Below are positions 57,311 through 64,000 of a stretch of DNA of 64,000 nt, piece after piece (the first letter of the stretch is position 1; every line of letters starts with the position of its first letter). The DNA is taken from the NCBI GenBank assembly GCA_032433595.1, contig JASWJB010000063.1, positions 1 to 64,000 of the forward strand, written 5' to 3'. The position numbers and the translations under genes were made by a program. The notes under the pieces were generated by a model. That model saw only the letters and a program-made list of their open reading frames with translations, was not told the DNA's origin and ran no database searches. This stretch comes from Conoideocrella luteorostrata (Eukaryota > Ascomycota > Sordariomycetes > Hypocreales > Clavicipitaceae).

Positions 57311-60300
57311 TCACGATTGCCACATATGCTCACTCAGCCCTAGCAGCTTATCATCCATCCTCCTCCTTGCCGCACTCGCAACCCCCCTCTCCTTGTTCGC
57401 CATCTGCTCACTAAAGCATAACTCCATCAATGCTTTGAGCTCTTCGTACGTGAATACATCAGCTGCGGCTATGGCTTCGTCTTCAGGCTTCTTATCCTTA
57501 TCCTCCTTTGCCTTTTCAACAATGGCATCAGGTCCTCGGTCAAATAACGCAAAGTAGTTAGCCGCTCGAGCTAGATCAACGCCGTCTTCCACATTCTTAA
57601 GATTCTGTTGCAGAACGAGGATGTTGAGCTGCATGCGCCCGCAGCCCTTTTCGTTCATGGGAGAAGCTAGTTTGGCATTGCTGACCAGGTAATTGTTTAT
57701 CAGGCGGCCGAGACCAGTGCGTATAAAGGAGACTTCCTTTGCACGAAGGTAACGAACAATGGTTTCGTCGAAGAGGACTAGCTCAAGGTTGAGGCCAAGG
57801 ATTTGGGGATCTGGTTCGCGGACTTCTTGGTCGAGAAGATACGGGGCAATGTCGGGGGAGAGTGCGTTGCGCAGGGAGTGAACGATTCTGCAGCGGACTT
57901 CCATATGCAGGGTGAAGAGGGCTGTGGTGGCGAGGTCTTCATATGAAGTCACAATGTTGTCAAATTTTCTACGTGCAGGATGACATGTTAGCTGATATCT
58001 GTGATTGATCCGTCTGAGTTTCATGTGTTTGACCGTGATACGTACTGCACCGTTTCTTGTGTCAGAGGCAAGTGTACCGGGCCATGATCAGATGTAGCCT
58101 TGTTATGGTCACCCATTAATGTCCAACGCCTGTTTGCCTGTCGTGGAAGTGCTTGTCTGGAAGAGTCCGTTTCATGCATTGTTATGTGCCGCAAACCGGA
58201 AATCTTTGCCGCAAGCCACTTCATACTTGTGTATAAGAGACATAACGACAAGACGGTGTCTCGGTCTTGTATTATATCATTCATTTCAAGTCTTGAGTCG
58301 TTGGTTTGCTCAACCAACTCCTGGATCTCCTTATCAAGAAGCTCAGTGTCGATATCCTTGGAGTTCCACATCTTCCTCATCAACTCTTCCAACGAACTAG
58401 ACTGAATAGAGAACCGTGCAGCTGCTCGCAAGTTATTCGCATCTGCGCCCTGCTCTTGCGTCTTTGTCACCAGCGATTTGTACCAACCAAAACATCGATC
58501 GTAGTATCGCGCCATTTGTGTAACAATCAGTGAGCTCAAGGCCTGGTCAGGTGGAATCGTGCCAAGCATCTTGCAGAAGGCCGTTACAATCTGGAAGAAT
58601 AGAGTGCTCCCTTTAAAGATTGGTCTCGGTGCAACTAGGTTCCATGCTTGATCATGAACAAAGGAATCTGCTTCCGTAAACACAGTATCACCTAATTTGG
58701 CCAGAGTCTCGTCCAGTTGAGGCTGGAAAACATTGACCAGAAAATTGTCGAGGAACGTGGTCAATGTACTGGTGGCCAAGTCTGACCCTGGAGGAACAAT
58801 CGTTTTCAGTCGCTGGAGAAAGGTCAACGTTGGTGGAAGCAAGAGGCTCATGTTAAACACACTGGGCTCAACGAGTGACTTGTACGAGCCAATGGGTTGT
58901 TTTCCTGACCCAACGAGTCCGGGTCCTGTGTCTCGCCTTGTCAGACCGCCGTCAACAGCGACCCGGCTCTTCTTCGACTCCTGACCTCCCTTACGAGAAT
59001 TACTTGTCAGTCCAGGCACTGTTGCCTGTATAATACCTTCCAAGGCATCGTATTCTGTCACCATGTCTACCGACTTGGCATCGGCTTCTGCAAACTTGAA
59101 CAAATGCTCTCGCATCGCGTCTTTTTTTCCATTGAAATTGGTTGCTGGATTGGGAGAGTCGAACTGATAGACGTCTGCATCGGTCGTGACATAGTTGTGT
59201 AGCAGCGACCGAATTTCGTTCTGGTAAAGATTCCATAACTCCTTGAAGCTCCCCAGCAAGGCACTGTTGTTGCCAGCACCCTCACGTCGAATGAGAGCTT
59301 TAATAAATTCATGAAAGACGCGTTGACCCTCGGCAATAGCCTCGAACTTCCCGTACATAGTCCATAGTAAATCATAGATGACATCTGCCCGCATCTGCGT
59401 TTCCCGATTGTTGTAGACCAGTATTCCATCCGTCTTGTTGGCCGCACCTCGAAGGGAGCTTGGATGTCTCTGGTCAACCTCGTTGATTGTCTCATTGACT
59501 ACGCCAAACAATTCGACTGGTAGCCGCTGTTTCAGGGTTTCCACAGCATTTTGCAGTCGCCCCAGTTTATTCAATGCTTCAACGAGCAATCCAATATAGT
59601 TGAATGTGTCCGCTTCGGGGTTTTTCATCGGATCCTCTGTTACGGCTTTCTCCAGCTCGATGGACTCTAAAACCGCATAGAAGGGCAGAATACTATTGAC
59701 GTCCCCATATCCATCAGCAAAAGCGCCTTGCGTCTTAGCAAGACTTTGCCATCTCTCCTGACAGTACGGCGACTTGAGATATAGGTGCTCGTGCAGTTCC
59801 TCCACAAGGATGTCCATGAGCGCGGTTTCCTGATTAGCCAAGTACATCCTCAGATCGTTTAAGGCACCAATGTCGTCTAGCTCGGGACGTCTCAGCTTTC
59901 TCAGAGCATTTTGCAAAACCTCTACAGCGGCCAAGAAGCGTTTTTCTGATATCCGAGCTTCCAACTGATCGGGCACAGCCCTCAAGTCATCCAACTCGTT
60001 CAGCGTCTGCAACAATTCGTCGTATTCTTGTGAGATCTGGGAAAGCTTCTTGAGTTCCGGATCAGTCGAGCACAAGCTGGCTTTGGAGCTCGCCAGCGAT
60101 TCCTTGAGCTCCCGAACACGCTTCTGTGAAGCTTGAATGCTGCCTTGAATCTTGTGAAAGGTACCTATGGAACTGTTGAAGCCCTGATGATGTTCATGCA
60201 CGATGTTCTTCAAAGAATCCTGAAGGTATTTGTGCGTATCCTGAAACTTGCGATATTCGTGTGCTCGGCCGACGGAGCTGGTGTCGAGCAGCTGAAGCGC

Positions 60301-60597
60301 CAGCTGTACAGGAAGCGAGTCGTTTTCGCACATGGAAGGCCATTCCACCTTGATATGCTCCAGGACCTGGGTAATCTGCCGTTCAGCATTGGTGTCTTGT
60401 ATACGAGTTCGAGAAGGCATGTTCCGAACAGCTGGGGGTGGCGGGCCACGCGAGGACTGTGAAGGAGGGCCATAGCGATCGCTTCGTTCTCTTGCGCGGC
60501 TATCGTTGTAAGGGTCGTAATCGTCCGGAGACCGTCCTAAGTTTCCATAGCCATTGCCGTTGCGCATCGGAGCGCCGCCCCCGTGTCGGGTTGACAT
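57311..60597 (-). CDS. SEC8: Exocyst complex component Sec8
   Basis: Proposed CDS complement(join(57311..57968,58046..60597)), 1069 residues, with one 77-bp intron (GTACGT...CGTAG, CTAAC branch point) that joins QETVQ to KFDNIVTSYEDLA. After a Gly/Arg/Pro-rich disordered start, the Sec8 domain begins near residue 75 with ITQVLEHIKVEWPSMCENDSLPVQLALQLLD and a coiled-coil stretch (HKIQGSIQASQKRVRELKESL), followed by long helical-rod repeats. Sec8 is part of the octameric exocyst that tethers secretory vesicles to the plasma membrane at hyphal tips and septa. Length is normal for fungi. The last exon ends within a charged helix. Confidence 0.95.
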
Positions 60598-61011
60598 TGT
60601 GAGGATTGCGCAACGTCGGTGGTTAGATTAGGTTTAAGGGGGATTACCGGGATGTAACGGGCATCGTAAGGCGCAAGCAGCGGTAAGAAAGCGACAGCCG
60701 CCGTCGTGGTCCGAACGTCCGCCTCTGTTGGATCTCAGCTGTCGCACCAGGAGTCCTAAAGAAGCATTTTATATGAATGACAGCCAGCGGAAGGGATACC
60801 TAGCCGTCACGACTTGGCTGAACTGTTGCGCACGGACCAACATGACGAGCCCACAGGTGTCTGCCAGCCATGCTCTGGCACCACCGCCAAACGATAGCCC
60901 ACAGTGGTTCCTCTCACCACCATCTCCGAGCGTACCATTAGTTGTTCAGTGTCATGAGTGTTTATTACGGGACAAACTCTATCAATACGACCTCTACAAG
61001 TCCTTTGACTA
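60598..61011. other. Intergenic, SEC8 promoter region
   Basis: 414 bp between the SEC8 start and the 3' end of the hydrolase-like gene, both on the minus strand. No gene is seen. Confidence 0.5.
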
Positions 61012-62832
61012 CTAGACATTCTTAAATGGCTTAATCGTACTCCGACTCCCTCCGCTCGAAGTCTGACTTGCATCCGTACTATCCCGAAGCACTTCCTGAC
61101 TCGATTCTCCTGTACGTGGGAATATTGGTGTCTGTGGACGCCTCTGACTTCTAACTTCTTCGCTGGCCGCCAGTTTTACTTGGTCGGACCTGAGTGGATC
61201 AGCTGGCACAGGAATCGGAGATGCGTCGCCCTGTATCGTGGTTCCAGACGTCTCAGCTGGCGCTACTTGGCCATCTCCTACTACGACTTGTTCCAATAAC
61301 GCAACCCCTGGCTCTTTTGCATCCTGCAGTCTACTATCGCTGGCGATGATAGCCTTGGCTAGTCCTCTCACCCCTCCGGCAATAACTTCAGGTCTCTCCC
61401 ATGCTAACAGTCCGGCACTACCGGATACTCGCTGTGACGAGACAATGTTGTAGTGTGACTTACCCCACGCCAAACATGTGTGAACATCCGCGCTGGACGC
61501 CGGTAACACGGTGGGCCGCTGCCCCTGAGTTTCCTGAGACTTTGTTCCCGAGAATGCTGTGATACCAACTCTTGGTTTCCGGGACGAGGTGGGCAAGTCA
61601 TCAAAGTTGGAAGAGCAGTGCGCCCAGAGTCTCATGGTACCCTCCGGTCCCGGGAGCCACATGAGTTCAGCCAATTGAATGATCTTCGCCTCAGAGAAAC
61701 CATGATTCGGCCCCAAAACCCTCAAAACCATTACTACAAAAAGCAGCAGTCCCGCTGGCGAGTCGCATAGAGCGTAAGCAAGGGTGTTTGGTTCAAACAC
61801 CTTACTCATGCCAATTCCCATCCCAGGAATAAGCGGCTGCTGCTTCTTCTTTGCCTGCCGCTGTGCCTGCTCCCTAAACGCAGTGATATCATCTCGTGTG
61901 TATCCTAGACATGGCGTCTGCAGCCACGCCGCTGTTTTCCATTTAAGCCATTCCAACGGCGCGGTTTGCCAAGTCGGCTGGTTGAACGGCGGAGACACGA
62001 CATGCACGCCTAGGCATGAATCCGGAAACGATAGAGCAAGATGATTGACGAGTCTAAAGTCGATATCCGTCAGGGAATTGGGTGATGGGGCAGCGTTTGT
62101 CGCGAGGTAGTATTTGTAGCCCAAGCGTTTCATCAACGCATCGAACATCTCAGCTATGAGAGGAAGCATATGCTTATTGCTGTTGATGGCATCGCTAAAT
62201 CCCAGGCCTGGTAAAGAGGGGATGACTAAGTGGAATGGAATGTTTTCCGCCGGGTTATCAGGTGTGGTGAAGACGTTGATGAGGTGCGCCAAAGAAAGAT
62301 TCGTGAAAGGGAATGGGGGTATCATGAGCAATGGAACAGCATTGGCGTGCGTAGATTCGGAGTGAATGACATGCACGCGAACGGGAGAGCCAGAAGATGC
62401 AGTTCGAATTGCGGTCCGGAATTGAGGGATGTTGGCGTTGAAGTCGGCCTCTTGGTCGCGCCATGAATACTGCTCCAGCCTGAAACGCGAAATCCGTCAG
62501 TAACTCAACGTTTCATATTGAAGCGTGTAGTTGTGTAGTTGCCTACGTTTCTCAAGGTGGCGTACACATACCAGTAGTCGACTAAAGGCTCAACAGTTGA
62601 TTTGGGCTCCCACCACTCGTTCTGCTGAGGTTGAGGAACATCGTGCGGGAGCCGCGTAAGTTCCAGTTTCTGCTTCGTCAAGTTCAGATACTTGCTTGAA
62701 ATCTGACAACAGAAAACAATATCAGCAACTTGCATCACAGAAGGAACGCAGCGGGCCATATAGACTCACATGGATAGTATACCGCTTGACTTCCTCCTCA
62801 GGTATCGGCGACATCTCGCTGGAAACGGCCAT
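61012..62832 (-). CDS. Epoxide-hydrolase-like alpha/beta-hydrolase protein with degenerate active site
   Basis: Proposed CDS complement(join(61012..62479,62572..62702,62770..62832)), 553 residues; introns of 92 and 67 bp. Exons 1-2 build the epoxide hydrolase N-terminal region (KQKLELTRLPHDVPQ; VEPLVDYW then LEQYSWRDQEADFN), and exon 3 carries the alpha/beta-hydrolase fold. The usual HGWPGS oxyanion motif is replaced by PPFPFTN, and where active enzymes have GGDWG around the nucleophile Asp the sequence reads ATNAAPSPNSLTDIDF, so the nucleophile appears missing. A Ser/Pro-rich tail of about 150 residues follows LWAHCSSNFDDLP, beyond the usual family length. It is therefore likely a pseudoenzyme or an enzyme with changed chemistry. 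The frame is fully open, which argues against a pseudogene. No membrane anchor or signal peptide is evident. Confidence 0.78.
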
Positions 62833-64000
62833 GGCGTAAAATGACTTGGTTCCGAATACTACCAAGCCTAGGCAAAATCTCGCAAAGAATAAGAAAAAGA
62901 CGATACGGTAGACATGCACTCAGGACACCACTGAAGGGGTACTGCAAGACATGATCTCGAGCAAAACTGCATGCATCTTTCAACTTCAAAACGGGACAGA
63001 AAAAGAAGCCACCGAATTTCTGCAGCCCATCACTCTTACATAGCATAATAAGGGACCCGACCCGACCCATTTCCCTAATCCAAGGGTCCAGCCGCTCGTG
63101 GCTTGCAACCTCTCTCGACTTCTATTATTGAAAAGACGTTACACGAAAGATCCCTGTCCATACCTCACTAGCGAGGATAGGTCCGAAATACCCCCATGCA
63201 GTGACTTGTGGCGTAATAGCTCGTGCCACAATATGCTGTGTGGCTAATGCGGAGCGGAGTGGATCATTCTGTTGCAACGTGGTGAATGAAGTCTTGGTGA
63301 AAGCAGGAAACCCAGCAAGCATTTGAAACGAGTGGCGGTGCATACGAATCCCCTTTCTAATTACGGAAGAGATCGTCCGGGGATGTGTGGCTCGTGACGA
63401 GATGTAAGGATATCTCCTGTTTTTCTTGTTGGCAGACTAGAGACGATGTGGCACGGGGTACAATGTTCGCTTTCATACGCGTGTACGGAGTAACTACTCC
63501 GTACTCTGCTGTACTCTGTATCGAAGATCCTTGCTGCCTTGCTGTGCTGCTGTGGCGCTACGACTGTCTTAATTGCCACTTTGGCGGGGGGATCGTCATG
63601 GTATGGATGATAACTATGAGCGGACATCATCCGGACATCTGCAAAGAGGCGAGAGGTGATAGAAGCATGGATCGCGGCTACCTGCTATTACTGCACTCAT
63701 TAATAAATTGCGTGTCAAAGAGCTACTTGGCTTGAGATGAGCAAATTGCTTTGCACAAGAGTGTGGCGGCTAGCCATTCGAGGAATATCTCTCCGAGAGA
63801 AATCAAGGAACATGCATATGGATTTGTAGTCTCGTCTGTTTCAAGTCATATCATTGGCTGTTAGGGAATCTAGCCACACTACTCCGTACTGTACTCCGTA
63901 TGTACAAAGGTCCTCTCGCCTTAGCCTGACGCGCAAGCCACAGCATGGTCAAGTCCCGAGCCTGGTCTCCTGGCTCCCAGCTCCCGATAACGAACTAATT
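62833..64000. other. Upstream region to the window end
   Basis: No gene is supported; a 72-codon minus-strand frame at 63125-63343 lacks recognisable content. Four TACTCCGTA motifs lie at 63484, 63495, 63880 and 63892. A gene may begin beyond the edge. Confidence 0.45.
63484..63503. repeat. Inverted pair TACGGAGTA-AC-TACTCCGTA
   Basis: Mirror arrangement of the pair at 54351-54370, with a 2-bp spacer; two more direct copies follow at 63880-63888 and 63892-63900. Confidence 0.8.

Noticed and set aside
63125..63343. 72-codon minus-strand frame near the window end
   Set aside because: Short, no ATG context or splice partners that can be supported, and no family recognised.

Overview
The window looks like nuclear DNA of a filamentous ascomycete, most likely a sordariomycete and perhaps of the order Hypocreales. 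Genes are split by short introns (about 54-155 bp) with GTAAGT/GTACGT-type donors and CTAAC-like branch points. The gene set is that of a fungus: TRA1, SEC8, KNR4, a Cdc16-type APC subunit, argJ, HIS3, an AA11 chitin oxidase and a Zn2Cys6 regulator. The order placement is an inference from gene content, not from a search. I found no bacterial-type operon, rRNA, convincing tRNA or CRISPR array.

Layout. 1-130: end of a small inverted-repeat transposon (MITE). 674-6117 (+): 1777-residue HSP90-like ATPase protein with a zinc-protease-like HExxH site near its C terminus. 6529-6959 (+): probable complex I accessory subunit. 7326-8770 (-): eIF2B delta (GCD2). 10789-12200 (+): argJ. 12427-13184 (-): HIS3. 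13732-15648 (+): APC6/Cdc16. 16129-16653 (-): small membrane protein. 18311-20662 (-): acetoacetyl-CoA synthetase. 21583-33474 (-): TRA1, 3884 residues. 34574-35245 (+): AIG2/gamma-glutamylcyclotransferase-like protein with an 8-nt microexon. 35246-41246: 6 kb without a convincing gene, holding a complete 241-bp MITE. 41247-42470 (+): AA11 lytic polysaccharide monooxygenase. About 42803-46105 (-): a broken DUF3433-like membrane protein gene. 46604-48580 (+): Zn2Cys6 transcription factor. 49067-50130 (+): short-chain dehydrogenase. 51118-52854 (-): KNR4/SMI1. 52855-57310: about 4.5 kb without a convincing gene. 57311-60597 (-): SEC8. 61012-62832 (-): epoxide-hydrolase-like protein with a degenerate active site.

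Most genes are conserved housekeeping functions: amino-acid synthesis and its translational control, chromatin co-activation, exocytosis, cell cycle and cell-wall signalling. The block 41-50 kb is more accessory in character: a secreted chitin oxidase, a decaying multigene-family member, and a regulator-plus-dehydrogenase pair with repeated CGGACA half-sites between them. Two features run across the window: a 9-bp palindrome-forming motif, TACTCCGTA, seen at least 20 times and only in non-coding DNA, and two inverted copies of one MITE 37 kb apart. Exon boundaries were worked out by hand from reading frame, splice consensus and family knowledge, and have not been checked against transcripts.
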